This document shows, one piece after another, positions 24,084-32,564 of a stretch of 51,352 nt of DNA (its first letter is position 1; each line of letters opens with the position of its first letter). The stretch spans positions 1-51,352 of IMG/VR virus record IMGVR_UViG_3300008108_000310, one strand, 5' to 3'. The stretch comes from a virus. Position numbers and translations under genes: made by a program. The notes below the pieces were generated by a model. It did no database searches. It saw only the letters and a program-made list of their open reading frames with translations, and was not told where the DNA came from.

Positions 24084-25662
24084 ACCATTAAAGATCTATA
24101 TCGGATGGGATAGTAGAGAAGACATTGCATATCAAATTGCAAAGTTAAGTATCGAACAACACGCTTCTGTACCAGTCGAGATCGTTCCAATAGAACAAAA
24201 CAAACTTAGAAAACAAGGCATTTACACTCGTCCAGTTGATAAACTTGCAAGCACAGAGTTTACGTTCACAAGATTTCTTATTCCATATCTTAATAACTAC
24301 ACCGGTTGGGCGCTGTTTATAGATTGCGACTTTTTAGCAGTTGCTGATATAAAAGAGTTGTTTGATCAGATTGACGACAAGTATGCTATTATGTGTGCCC
24401 AACATAATTATATACCAACAGAAGTTACCAAAATGGACGGGCAGCGACAAACGTTGTATCCAAGAAAAAACTGGTCAAGTATGATGTTAATCAACTGCGA
24501 ACATCCTAGTAACAAACTATTAACACCTACACTTATTAATAACGAGGCAAAGACGGGTGCGTATTTTCACAGATTTAGTTGGGTTCACGACAAACATATA
24601 GGTAAGATCAGTCACGAATGGAATTGGCTAGTAGGATGGTACACCGAACCCAAAGATGGTAAGCCGAAACTTATTCATTACACCGAAGGCGGACCTTGGT
24701 TTGATGATTACAAAAGTTGCGAATACTCAAGTGATTGGTATCAAGTTGAAAGAACATACTTACAAAATAATTTAGAAGTTCATACATTAGTCGACCCTGA
24801 ACATAAGATTTATGACGACACAGAATTAAAGAAAGAAGTTAGTGCATTCATGGGAATAAAAATTGCAGCAATTGCATCCGACGGATTTAACTACGAAGCT
24901 AAAGGATTAAAATACGATCCTTACTTGCAATCATTTATAATGGGTTCTGGTGGAAGCATAAGTGACTTTGTGTTAAAAAACGGCACTACTGACACACTGG
25001 TAATTCGGGGGCTGGGCGGCGGCGGTCAAAAAGCCATAAAATATTGTTTAAGAAATAAAATAGATTTTTATGCTATCGACTCTGGATATATTCAGCCCGG
25101 TACAAAAAAGGACTATCATCGTATTACTAAAAATGCACTGCAAAATTTAGGACCAATAAAAGACAGAGGCCTTGATAGATTAAAAAAATTAAATTGGCAA
25201 TACAAAAACAGAAACGGTCAAACAGGCAATAAAATTTTAATATGTCCGCCATCTGACAAAGTAATGAAGTTTTATGAAAAAGATTTAGATACTTGGTTAG
25301 CTGAAACAGTTGACGAGATCAAGACACATACCAATCGACCAATTGAAGTAAGACTCAAACCAAATCGTTCCGAACGGGTTACAACTAATACAATTTGGGA
25401 TGCGTTAGATGATGCATACTGTTTGGTTACATTTAACAGCATTGCAGCTACAGAAGCGTTGCTCTACAGTGTACCGGCTATCGCATTAGCACCAAATGCT
25501 GCTTCTGTTTTGTGCAACACTGCTCTTAAAGACATTAACAATTTATATTTGCCTACCAAACAAGAAACTGTCAGATTTGCAGCACACTTGTCTTATTGCC
25601 AGTTTACTTCTAATGAAATGCTAAACGGATTTGCATGGAGCATATTAAATGAAGGTAGTTAG
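24061..25662 (+). CDS. Bifunctional glycosyltransferase: GT-A domain plus KpsC/KpsS-like GT-B domain
   Basis: 533 residues, overlapping the previous gene by 23 bases with GGAG before the ATG. Residues 1-260: KIYIGWDSREDIAYQIA, then WALFIDCDFLAV with a DxD at 88-90 and WSSMMLINCEH, a GT-A transferase of the kind common in LPS core synthesis. Residues ~265-533: KILICPPSDKV, PIEVRLKPNRSE, CLVTFNSIAATEALLYSVPA, resembling the second half of capsule-synthesis GT-B proteins (sugar-nucleotide site with a S/N-x-x-x-x-E-A-L motif). The second part is paralogous to the proteins at 25649 and 27431. Probably adds two residues in succession to a host or phage glycan. Confidence 0.7.
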   Translation: MTLSDEIKPLKIYIGWDSREDIAYQIAKLSIEQHASVPVEIVPIEQNKLRKQGIYTRPVDKLASTEFTFTRFLIPYLNNYTGWALFIDCDFLAVADIKELFDQIDDKYAIMCAQHNYIPTEVTKMDGQRQTLYPRKNWSSMMLINCEHPSNKLLTPTLINNEAKTGAYFHRFSWVHDKHIGKISHEWNWLVGWYTEPKDGKPKLIHYTEGGPWFDDYKSCEYSSDWYQVERTYLQNNLEVHTLVDPEHKIYDDTELKKEVSAFMGIKIAAIASDGFNYEAKGLKYDPYLQSFIMGSGGSISDFVLKNGTTDTLVIRGLGGGGQKAIKYCLRNKIDFYAIDSGYIQPGTKKDYHRITKNALQNLGPIKDRGLDRLKKLNWQYKNRNGQTGNKILICPPSDKVMKFYEKDLDTWLAETVDEIKTHTNRPIEVRLKPNRSERVTTNTIWDALDDAYCLVTFNSIAATEALLYSVPAIALAPNAASVLCNTALKDINNLYLPTKQETVRFAAHLSYCQFTSNEMLNGFAWSILNEGS

Positions 25663-26578
25663 TTATTTAAAAACTGTTCCGGCAAAAAATAACAACAAAC
25701 AAAAAACCGATTTGCTTTTTAAATTTATCAAAGGTGTAGATAAAGTCGGCGATGTTGGAAAAATTAATAATACGGATCAACTAGAAGATTCTGAAGTTGC
25801 AGTGATACAAGGCTGGGTGCATAACGATATAAGTTCTGCACATCTAAAATTAAGAAACAATATAATACACACACAAGTTTCAAGCGGAAAACATGTTGTG
25901 TGTGCAGATGCAAATTTATTTTTATATAACGATAAAATAAATCCCCATGGTTATTTAAGATATAGTTTTAATGGAATCTTTCCAAACACTGGTATCTATT
26001 GTGATCAAGACATTGACCCAACTCGATGGCAGCAGATTAGTAAAGATACAAGAATTGTATTAGAAGATAACAAGACACACGGATCTCATATCTTACTAAT
26101 GCTTCAGCGCAACGGCGGATGGAGCATGACAGGTACAGACGTACAACAATGGGCGTTAGATACAATTAAAAAAATAAGATATAACAGTGACAGACCTATT
26201 GTAATAAGAGCTCATCCAGGAGACAAAAACGCATCAAAGTATTTGCATCCTAAATTTACCAAAATTAAAAATTTTAAAAACGTAACAATAAGTGCATTTG
26301 ACAAACCATTAGAACAAGATCTAGATAATGCGTGGTGTGTTGTTAATCACAACAGCAGTGCAGTAGTTGGTCCGATAATAAAAGGTTATAATTGTTTTTT
26401 AACTGATCCACAAAAAAGTCAGTGCAAAGAAGTTTCTAATGATGATTTTAAATATATAGAATCACCTGTTACATTTGACAGGCAACGTTGGCTTGAACGA
26501 ATTAGTATGTTTCACTGGAAGTTTAGTGAATTAGAAGACGGTAGCTGCTGGCGCCATATGAGAAATTATTGCCAATAA
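25649..26578 (+). CDS. KpsC/KpsS-like glycosyltransferase (capsule synthesis type)
   Basis: 309 residues, start overlaps the previous gene by 14 bases. HILLMLQRNGGWSM, PIVIRAHPGDKNASKY and AWCVVNHNSSAVVGPIIKGY match the C-terminal half of GT-B capsule synthesis proteins, with HP and the S/N-S-S-x-x-x-G motif. The ending (RWLERISMFHWKFSELEDGS) aligns with the ends of its two paralogs. KpsC and KpsS in bacteria transfer Kdo; with kdsA and kdsB in this cassette a Kdo donor is plausible, but this is inference. Its last 13 bases overlap the convergent glycosyltransferase. Confidence 0.6.
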   Translation: MKVVSYLKTVPAKNNNKQKTDLLFKFIKGVDKVGDVGKINNTDQLEDSEVAVIQGWVHNDISSAHLKLRNNIIHTQVSSGKHVVCADANLFLYNDKINPHGYLRYSFNGIFPNTGIYCDQDIDPTRWQQISKDTRIVLEDNKTHGSHILLMLQRNGGWSMTGTDVQQWALDTIKKIRYNSDRPIVIRAHPGDKNASKYLHPKFTKIKNFKNVTISAFDKPLEQDLDNAWCVVNHNSSAVVGPIIKGYNCFLTDPQKSQCKEVSNDDFKYIESPVTFDRQRWLERISMFHWKFSELEDGSCWRHMRNYCQ

Positions 26579-27390
26579 TTTTCAGTTCTTTTTACAATTA
26601 AATCTTTAGGTTTATTACTTTTTCCGGTAGTTTTTCTGTCACCTTTTAAGTGATCAAAGTATTTTCCTAAGTCGCTATTAATCATAGGATGTCCTTCGCC
26701 GTTAACTAAATTGCCGCTTATATTATAAACTGACGAGCTTGGAAATTGTTTTTGCATTTTCTTTAAAACTTCAAAAAACACAAAACTGTCATGCCACTCT
26801 TCCATTTTAAATATACCGTTTTCGGCATCTTCGTATACCCGTTCAAACTCTTTTAAAAATTCTTGACCTTCTGCACTCTTTAAATTGATTCCGTAAAATC
26901 CACATTCAGGCCATTTTTTGCCTCTACCCAAATAACTTAACCAACTGTTGTTAGGAGTAAACTGTTCTAGATTTTCGTTAGTTACGTGTGAATGTACATA
27001 TGTATCTGCATCTAACCAAATCAGCCAGTCACTGTTACAACGACGTGCAGCATCAAACACTGCATAAGTTTTATTTGCAAATCGTACTGCGTCCCATTTA
27101 AATTCTTTATTCCAATCTTTAGGTCTACGCACTTTAATTTCCGGTGGACACATTCCGTTGGCTTTAGGAACATTTTTCCATCGTTCTTTAAATGCAACTA
27201 GTTTAGGAAGTTCTTTTTTCTGGTCTAGCACAAATACACGAGTGTCGTTGACTACAGGGGTGCAATCTTCTGCATACAAGAACAGTTCGATTTTTGTATC
27301 TATATTTTTACTAAAGCTATCCAAAAAACGTTGTCCATACAATTCTAGAACAGGTTTATGAAATGTCGATACTACAGAAATTTTTACCAC
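26566..27390 (-). CDS. GT-A family glycosyltransferase (DxD)
   Basis: 274 residues. Starts at GTG 27390: GAGGA lies 7 bases upstream, and no ATG exists near; the longer frame to 27528 would read through that ribosome site and the facing promoter motifs. VKISVVSTFHKPVLELYGQ opens the nucleotide-binding region, DWLIWLDADTYV carries DxD (127-129), then WLSYLGRGKKWPECGFYGIN, WHDSFVFFEVL and HLKGDRK. It is a paralog of the protein at 31818. It is the only leftward gene in the glycan cassette. Transfers an unknown sugar. Confidence 0.8.
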   Translation of the reverse strand: MVKISVVSTFHKPVLELYGQRFLDSFSKNIDTKIELFLYAEDCTPVVNDTRVFVLDQKKELPKLVAFKERWKNVPKANGMCPPEIKVRRPKDWNKEFKWDAVRFANKTYAVFDAARRCNSDWLIWLDADTYVHSHVTNENLEQFTPNNSWLSYLGRGKKWPECGFYGINLKSAEGQEFLKEFERVYEDAENGIFKMEEWHDSFVFFEVLKKMQKQFPSSSVYNISGNLVNGEGHPMINSDLGKYFDHLKGDRKTTGKSNKPKDLIVKRTENYWQ

Positions 27391-27402
27391 GTGCAAGTCC
27401 TC

Positions 27403-27429
27403 GTTAAATATATTATAGGAATATTTAAC
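27403..27429. promoter_or_regulatory. Two facing TAAATA promoter motifs in an inverted repeat
   Basis: GTTAAATAT at 27403-27411 and ATATTTAAC at 27421-27429 are exact reverse complements, 9 bases apart. The right-reading copy serves 27431 and the left-reading one serves the gene starting at 27390. By T4 spacing both transcripts would begin at 27416 and run through each other's promoter. Confidence 0.45.
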
Positions 27430-27430
27430 A

Positions 27431-28276
27431 ATGAAGTTTAGTTTATGGACACAATATGGAGCACTTAACTCGTCTCCTGTATTTGATGCATTTAGAAAAG
27501 GTGCACACTCGTTAGGATTTACATGCACAGATAATACTACTGATAGCGATGTAGATGTTATATGGAGCGTATTGTTTCATGGCAGAATGGCTCCGAACAG
27601 AGGCATTTGGGAAAAAAACAAAATAACCGGAAAGCCAACTGTTGTGCTGGAAGTTGGTGGCATTAAGCGCGGAACAACATGGAAGATAGGGTTAAATGGA
27701 ATTAATAGGAATGCTTATTTTGGGCCTAGTGGCATGGATGATCTACGCAGTCGCAAATTAGGATTAGAATTAAAACCCTGGCAGCAAGATGGTGAGTATA
27801 TTTTAATTTGTGGACAGCATGATAAAAGTTTACAGTGGCAAGGCATGCCACCTATGAGCAAGTGGGTAATGGATACAATTGAACAGTTGCAAATGCATTA
27901 CAACTATCCTATTATATTTCGACCGCATCCGAGATGCAGACTTTCAGACATTGAACGTCAATACAAGAATGTTTATAGGCAAGAACCAAAGCAGATATCG
28001 GGAACATACGACGACTTCGATATGAACTTTGCTAATGTAAAATACACTGTAAGCTGGAGTAGTAATCCAGGAATACACAGTATTATCAATGGTGTACCTG
28101 CGTTTGTTAGTCCATATAGTTTAGCGTTTGATGTAGCATGTTCGCATTTGTTAATGGTAGACAATCCTCATTTGCCAGATAGGCAACAATGGTTAAATGA
28201 TTACGCATATACAGAATGGACAATTGCGGAAATTTCTCAAGGTATCCCGTTGAAATACTTGACTTTAAAATTGTAA
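27431..28276 (+). CDS. KpsC/KpsS-like glycosyltransferase paralog
   Basis: 281 residues. YILICGQHDKSLQWQ, PIIFRPHPRCRLSDIE, KYTVSWSSNPGIHSIINGVP and AFVSPYSLAFDVA give the GT-B C-terminal pattern (HP motif, S-S-x-x-G-x-x-S-I-I-x-G-V-P). The end, QQWLNDYAYTEWTIAEISQG, is shared with the proteins at 24061 (C-terminal part) and 25649. The N-terminal half (VIWSVLFHGRM, VVLEVGGIKRG) would be the acceptor half of the GT-B fold. A sigma70-type promoter for the next gene lies at its 3' end. Confidence 0.6.
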   Translation: MKFSLWTQYGALNSSPVFDAFRKGAHSLGFTCTDNTTDSDVDVIWSVLFHGRMAPNRGIWEKNKITGKPTVVLEVGGIKRGTTWKIGLNGINRNAYFGPSGMDDLRSRKLGLELKPWQQDGEYILICGQHDKSLQWQGMPPMSKWVMDTIEQLQMHYNYPIIFRPHPRCRLSDIERQYKNVYRQEPKQISGTYDDFDMNFANVKYTVSWSSNPGIHSIINGVPAFVSPYSLAFDVACSHLLMVDNPHLPDRQQWLNDYAYTEWTIAEISQGIPLKYLTLKL

Positions 28277-28287
28277 TATGTTATTAA
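28259..28287 (+). promoter_or_regulatory. Sigma70-type promoter upstream of the UvsW block
   Basis: TTGACT at 28259-28264, 17 bases, TATTAA at 28282-28287. The ATG at 28295 is close to the predicted transcription start (short or no leader). Confidence 0.6.
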
Positions 28288-28294
28288 TATAACT

Positions 28295-29494
28295 ATGAAA
28301 ACAATCGAAGATTTGCTAGAGTACGTAATGCACGTGGACAAAAGTGCAGCACTACCTCACTTTACTGTTAACACAGAAGATAAAGATATACTGTCTAGTA
28401 TTTCTAGACAAGTGTATAGAGGTATAGCGTTAACTGATAGACAATATGCACTATGTAAAGAAAAGTTAAAAAACTATGCCGAAGAGTTCGAACAAATCAA
28501 CGTAAGTGTTGATCAAGTAGTAGAACATCTACGTTCTTCGATAAGAGAAATAAATCGTGAGCAGTATGTTAAAATCTCACTAGATAAAAAATTTATAGAA
28601 GTAAGATTTCCATTTAGTAAAAAGAATATTGTTACAATTGAAAAAATTGCTAACAAGTTTAGATCTATTTACTCTCATGCTAAAGGCACACATGTTCACC
28701 AGTTTAAACTAACCGAGCCAGTAGTTAAAGAAGTTGTGGAATCTTTTATTAATAAACAGTTTGTTATCGATAACGAGCTGCTAGAATATTATAACGAAAT
28801 TATGATTTGTTCAACTAACAAGTACGATTACATTCCGACTTACAAAAATCATAATTTTATTAATATTTCGGATCATGCAATTACAAGCATTGTTGATAAC
28901 TTAAACAATTGTGTAACTGATTTAAAACTGTTTGACAGAAGAAAACGATTTGGGTTAGTACTTGACAACATAGAAATTCCTGATGTGTCAAATTATAGAC
29001 TTTTGCACAACGTGGTACACAGACCTTCGGCGGAAATAGCAATACCGCCTAATCAGTATAGCATAAATGATGTTGTTCTATGTTTGTCAGATCTAGACAG
29101 ATTTCCATTACTTGTATTGCTAGATGAAGTCAACTGTCTTGATCAATTGACAGTTTTTCACAATGCTGTAAAAGAAATTGTGCCTAGTGAAAATCAAACT
29201 GTATTGTTTAGAGTTGAAGGTAATTCTTCTCAGAACGAATTCAATGAGTTTGTTAGAGAAAAAAAGTTAAACAATTGGCTCGACGACAATACACAGATAG
29301 TGTATATTAAAAAAGCAAAATTACCTAAGCTGTTGTTGAAAACTGCATGGCGTCCTATAACTGCGTTAGGACTAACCAGCTATCGTTCTAATACTACAGT
29401 AAACATATATATTAAAGATTATTGTGATCTAATTATGTATCATGACAAAGAATTAAGTTTGATGAAGGACGCATCGTACTATGGCAACTTGTAA
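28295..29494 (+). CDS. Unknown protein co-transcribed with UvsW
   Basis: 399 residues. N-terminal ~80 residues are helical (GIALTDRQYALCKEKLKNY). From 95 to 190 is an alpha/beta part (KKFIEVRFPFSKKNIVTIEK). The C-terminal half (FPLLVLLDEVNCLDQLTVFH, TVLFRVEGNSSQNEF, TAWRPITALGLTSY) has the rhythm of a RecA-like fold but no Walker motifs, so it could be a degenerate helicase domain. Overlaps uvsW by 14 bases, which implies coupling and a role in replication or recombination. I do not recognise the family with confidence. Confidence 0.7.
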   Translation: MKTIEDLLEYVMHVDKSAALPHFTVNTEDKDILSSISRQVYRGIALTDRQYALCKEKLKNYAEEFEQINVSVDQVVEHLRSSIREINREQYVKISLDKKFIEVRFPFSKKNIVTIEKIANKFRSIYSHAKGTHVHQFKLTEPVVKEVVESFINKQFVIDNELLEYYNEIMICSTNKYDYIPTYKNHNFINISDHAITSIVDNLNNCVTDLKLFDRRKRFGLVLDNIEIPDVSNYRLLHNVVHRPSAEIAIPPNQYSINDVVLCLSDLDRFPLLVLLDEVNCLDQLTVFHNAVKEIVPSENQTVLFRVEGNSSQNEFNEFVREKKLNNWLDDNTQIVYIKKAKLPKLLLKTAWRPITALGLTSYRSNTTVNIYIKDYCDLIMYHDKELSLMKDASYYGNL

Positions 29495-30950
29495 GCTGAT
29501 AATCGAAGACGAAGTAAACATCAAATTCGAAGGGCTAGATGTCGACGTAAGACGTAAACTGTCGAACGCACTTAAATTTGAGATACCTTACGCAAAGCAC
29601 ATGCCTCAGTATCAACTGGGTAGATGGGATGGCAAAGTTGCATTTTTTGGAATCGGCGGCACAGGATACATTAATCATCTAGATGTTATTTCTGACATTT
29701 TACAAAAGAACAACGTTCATATCACAGACATTGAAGACCGTCGTGTACCGGTACAAATAAACCTTACGCCAGTTACAGAAACTTATTGGGCTGACCAAGG
29801 CGTGCGTTGGCCAAAAGGTCATCCAGCCGAAGGCGAACTTATTATGCTTCGCGACTATCAGGTCGAAGCAATCAACAACTTTATTGCCAATCCACAAAGC
29901 CTACAACAGATTGCTACTGGTGCAGGTAAAACTATTACCACAGCAACACTAAGCCATATTAGCGAACCATATGGTCGCAGTCTTGTCATTGTACCTAACA
30001 AGAGCTTGGTCGAACAAACCGAAGAGGATTATATTAACTGCGGACTTGACGTAGGTGTTTATTTCGGTGACAGAAAACAACTAGGAAAAACACACACTAT
30101 TTGCACTTGGCAAAGTTTAAACATTCTTGACAAGCGTCATAAGGACGGCGCGGCAGTACTAAGTCTTGCTGAGTTTTTAGAGGGTGTAAACACCATTATT
30201 GTTGACGAAGTACACCAAGCAAAGGCAGAAGTTCTTAAAAATCTACTCACACGCAATCTTCGTAACGCTCCTATTCGCTGGGGACTAACCGGTACAGTTC
30301 CTAAAGAAAAGTTCGAGTTTGAAAGTATTCATGCAAGTCTTGGTCCAGTTATTGGACAGATTACAGCTAAGGAATTACAAGACAAAGGTGTGCTAGCAGA
30401 ATGTCATGTTAATGTTGTACAACTTATTGACACTGTAGCACACAGAGGTTATCAAGATGAATTAAAGTATCTAGTCACAAACAAAGAACGATTAGAATAT
30501 ATAGGCAAACTACTAAACACAGTAAAACAATCAGGCAATACTCTAATACTTGTAGATAGAATATCAGCAGGTGAAGAGCTACAAAAACTCATACCAAACA
30601 GTACTTTTGTCAGTGGTGCTGTTAAAGTAAAAGACAGAAAAGAAACATACGACACAATTCGCGAAGGCACAAACGAAGTAATTATTGCTACGTATGGTGT
30701 TGCTGCGGTCGGACTTAACATTCCACGCATTTTTAATCTCGTGTTGCTTGAACCTGGTAAAAGTTTTGTAAGAGTAATTCAATCAATCGGTAGAGGCGTT
30801 AGAAAGGCAAAAGACAAAGACTTCGTACAAATATGGGACTTGACATCAACTTGCAAGTATGCGAAGCGGCACCTCACTGAACGTAAGAAATTTTACAAAG
30901 AGGCGCAGTACCCGTTTACATTAGAAAAGGTTGACTGGAATGAAAAATGA
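29481..30950 (+). CDS. uvsW: Recombination helicase UvsW
   Basis: 489 residues, close to T4 UvsW (~500). N-terminal ~115 residues form the DNA-binding domain (LGRWDGKVAFF). SF2 helicase motifs: LRDYQVEAINNF (Q/Ia), ATGAGKT at 145-151, DEVH at 242-245, GLTGT at 268-272, IIATYGVAAVGLN (V) and QSIGRGVR (VI). UvsW unwinds R-loops and branched DNA, shifting T4 from origin to recombination-driven replication. Follows the unknown 399-residue protein and overlaps the next gene by 4 bases. Confidence 0.93.
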   Translation: MATCKLIIEDEVNIKFEGLDVDVRRKLSNALKFEIPYAKHMPQYQLGRWDGKVAFFGIGGTGYINHLDVISDILQKNNVHITDIEDRRVPVQINLTPVTETYWADQGVRWPKGHPAEGELIMLRDYQVEAINNFIANPQSLQQIATGAGKTITTATLSHISEPYGRSLVIVPNKSLVEQTEEDYINCGLDVGVYFGDRKQLGKTHTICTWQSLNILDKRHKDGAAVLSLAEFLEGVNTIIVDEVHQAKAEVLKNLLTRNLRNAPIRWGLTGTVPKEKFEFESIHASLGPVIGQITAKELQDKGVLAECHVNVVQLIDTVAHRGYQDELKYLVTNKERLEYIGKLLNTVKQSGNTLILVDRISAGEELQKLIPNSTFVSGAVKVKDRKETYDTIREGTNEVIIATYGVAAVGLNIPRIFNLVLLEPGKSFVRVIQSIGRGVRKAKDKDFVQIWDLTSTCKYAKRHLTERKKFYKEAQYPFTLEKVDWNEK

Positions 30951-31453
30951 AAATATTAACACTAGAAAATAATTCTTACTCTCTAAATTCTTTACCTGAT
31001 AGCGTAGAAGAACCTGTTAGATTTGCTGTATTAGATAATAGTAATCCGGTAGATCCTGATTTCTTTTTTAATCCTTTAATTTTTTTAGAATCTTTTAATA
31101 GCCCGGCAATTGTTTTATCAATTAACAACCGAGAGATTACAATGCCTTTAGACTGGTGCATTGCTGTAGGATGCAGCGATGCTGGCAGCGATCTAGAAGT
31201 ACTACCACTTACAAGTTTAAACGATCGTGGGTTTGAAGCATTTCTTTTTAATCCGCTAACAGGATCGTTACCAAAATTTAGCACAATAGAAATTATAAAT
31301 TTTTACAACGATGTTAAATGGTATTTTCCTAAGATGCGCAACGGACAGTTACTTGCTGTACCGTTAGAAGACAAACACAATCCGCTATGTGCATATTTTG
31401 TAAAAGATATAAACAGACAAAGCGAAATTATAGATTTTGGTAAATTATTATAA
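30947..31453 (+). CDS. Conserved unknown protein downstream of UvsW
   Basis: 168 residues, ATGA overlap with the uvsW stop. Segments FLESFNSPAIVLSINNREIT, PLDWCIAVGCSDAG, LEVLPLTSLNDRGFEAFLFN and NDVKWYFPKMRNGQLLAVPL are strongly patterned, and I recall a similar protein beside uvsW in cyanophages. No catalytic motif identified. Probably expressed with UvsW. Confidence 0.72.
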   Translation: MKILTLENNSYSLNSLPDSVEEPVRFAVLDNSNPVDPDFFFNPLIFLESFNSPAIVLSINNREITMPLDWCIAVGCSDAGSDLEVLPLTSLNDRGFEAFLFNPLTGSLPKFSTIEIINFYNDVKWYFPKMRNGQLLAVPLEDKHNPLCAYFVKDINRQSEIIDFGKLL

Positions 31454-31464
31454 GGAGAAAAACA

Positions 31465-31821
31465 ATGTCAATAAGAGCAGGAAAAGTTTGGGGTACTACA
31501 GATTTTATTTTTGGAAACGGTGCATTAGAGTTTCATCGCATTGCATTTAATGCAGGATACAAATGCAGCGAGCACTATCACAAGTACAAATGGAACGGAT
31601 TTTATGTAGAACACGGAAAGATGTTAATTCGTGTTTGGCAAGATGAGGATCAAAACGGATTAGTTGACGAAACAATTCTTCACGGTGGACAATTTGCAAT
31701 GGTCAAGCCAGGCAAGGTACATCAGTTTGAAGGACTTGAAGATGGCGTAGCATTTGAACTTTACTGGGCTGAATTTAATCATGACGATATCGTTAGAAGG
31801 TCAATTGGTAGTAAGACATGA
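31465..31821 (+). CDS. Small cupin protein (sugar isomerase/epimerase type)
   Basis: 118 residues, AAGGAG 8 bases before the ATG. Single cupin fold: GYKCSEHYHKYKWNGFYVEHGKM supplies the first metal motif (HxH ... E ... G; quoted in parts), and MVKPGKVHQFEGLEDG the second with its His. Related cupins act on phospho-sugars such as mannose-6-phosphate. It overlaps the glycosyltransferase gene that follows (ATGA), so it belongs to the glycan cassette. Whether it is an enzyme or a sensor cannot be read. Confidence 0.75.
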   Translation: MSIRAGKVWGTTDFIFGNGALEFHRIAFNAGYKCSEHYHKYKWNGFYVEHGKMLIRVWQDEDQNGLVDETILHGGQFAMVKPGKVHQFEGLEDGVAFELYWAEFNHDDIVRRSIGSKT

Positions 31822-32564
31822 GTACAACACTAATAACAACCTTTAGCGATACTGGTTACAATACATATGCAAAATATTTTTTAGATAGTTTAGTAGAACA
31901 CATTGACGACAATGTTAAAGTTGTAATTTATACTGATAGTCCTAAATTTGAACCAAACGGAAACTGGTTCAACTTAAATCTTGCAGAACATGCACCGGGT
32001 CTTTTAGAATTTAAAAAACGTAATAGTCATCGTGTTGTTCCTGAAGGTACAAAAGGTTTTCTAAAAGACGCAATAAGATTCAGTCATAAAAGTTACTGCA
32101 TAGTACATGCTGCTAGAAACTGTACAACGGATCAATTGATTTGGTTAGATGCTGACACTGAAATTATCAAACCGTTAACAGAAAAATACTTGCGCAGTCA
32201 TTTACCAGCAGGTAAGTTTGTAAGCTATCTAGGACGCCCTGACAGATACACCGAAACAGGATGGTTAAGTTTTGATATGACAAACCCTTATCAAAAAGAG
32301 TTTTTTGATTTGTGGGAGTGGTATTACAGCACAGACGAAATCTATAATCTGTCAGCACAATTAGACTGTCATGTGTTTGATGCTTGTCGAGAAAAATTAG
32401 AAGCTGAAGGAAAAATAGTAGGCGAAAACATAAGTCCTAAAGATCTAAACAAAGCACACTTTGATACAAGATTTGCTGGATACATGTGCCACTACAAAGG
32501 CGACAGAAAAGAAAACAGAAATCAGTTTTTTGCAAAAGCATTGGCAAGGAAAACTAAAAAATGA
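31818..32564 (+). CDS. GT-A family glycosyltransferase (DxD)
   Basis: 248 residues. LITTFSDTGYNTYAKYFLDS opens the Rossmann-like region, QLIWLDADTEI contains DxD at 111-113, followed by FVSYLGRPDRYTETGWLSFD, QLDCHVFDACREKL and MCHYKGDRKENRN. The order is the same as in the leftward protein at 26566, its paralog. It lies between the cupin and the epimerase and overlaps both by 4 bases. Sugar and acceptor unknown. Confidence 0.82.
   Translation: MSTTLITTFSDTGYNTYAKYFLDSLVEHIDDNVKVVIYTDSPKFEPNGNWFNLNLAEHAPGLLEFKKRNSHRVVPEGTKGFLKDAIRFSHKSYCIVHAARNCTTDQLIWLDADTEIIKPLTEKYLRSHLPAGKFVSYLGRPDRYTETGWLSFDMTNPYQKEFFDLWEWYYSTDEIYNLSAQLDCHVFDACREKLEAEGKIVGENISPKDLNKAHFDTRFAGYMCHYKGDRKENRNQFFAKALARKTKK

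Noticed and set aside
27391-27528. N-terminal extension of the leftward glycosyltransferase
   Set aside because: The extra 46 residues lie over the facing promoter motifs and the start of the 27431 gene; the GTG at 27390 has a well-placed ribosome site and begins the typical fold.
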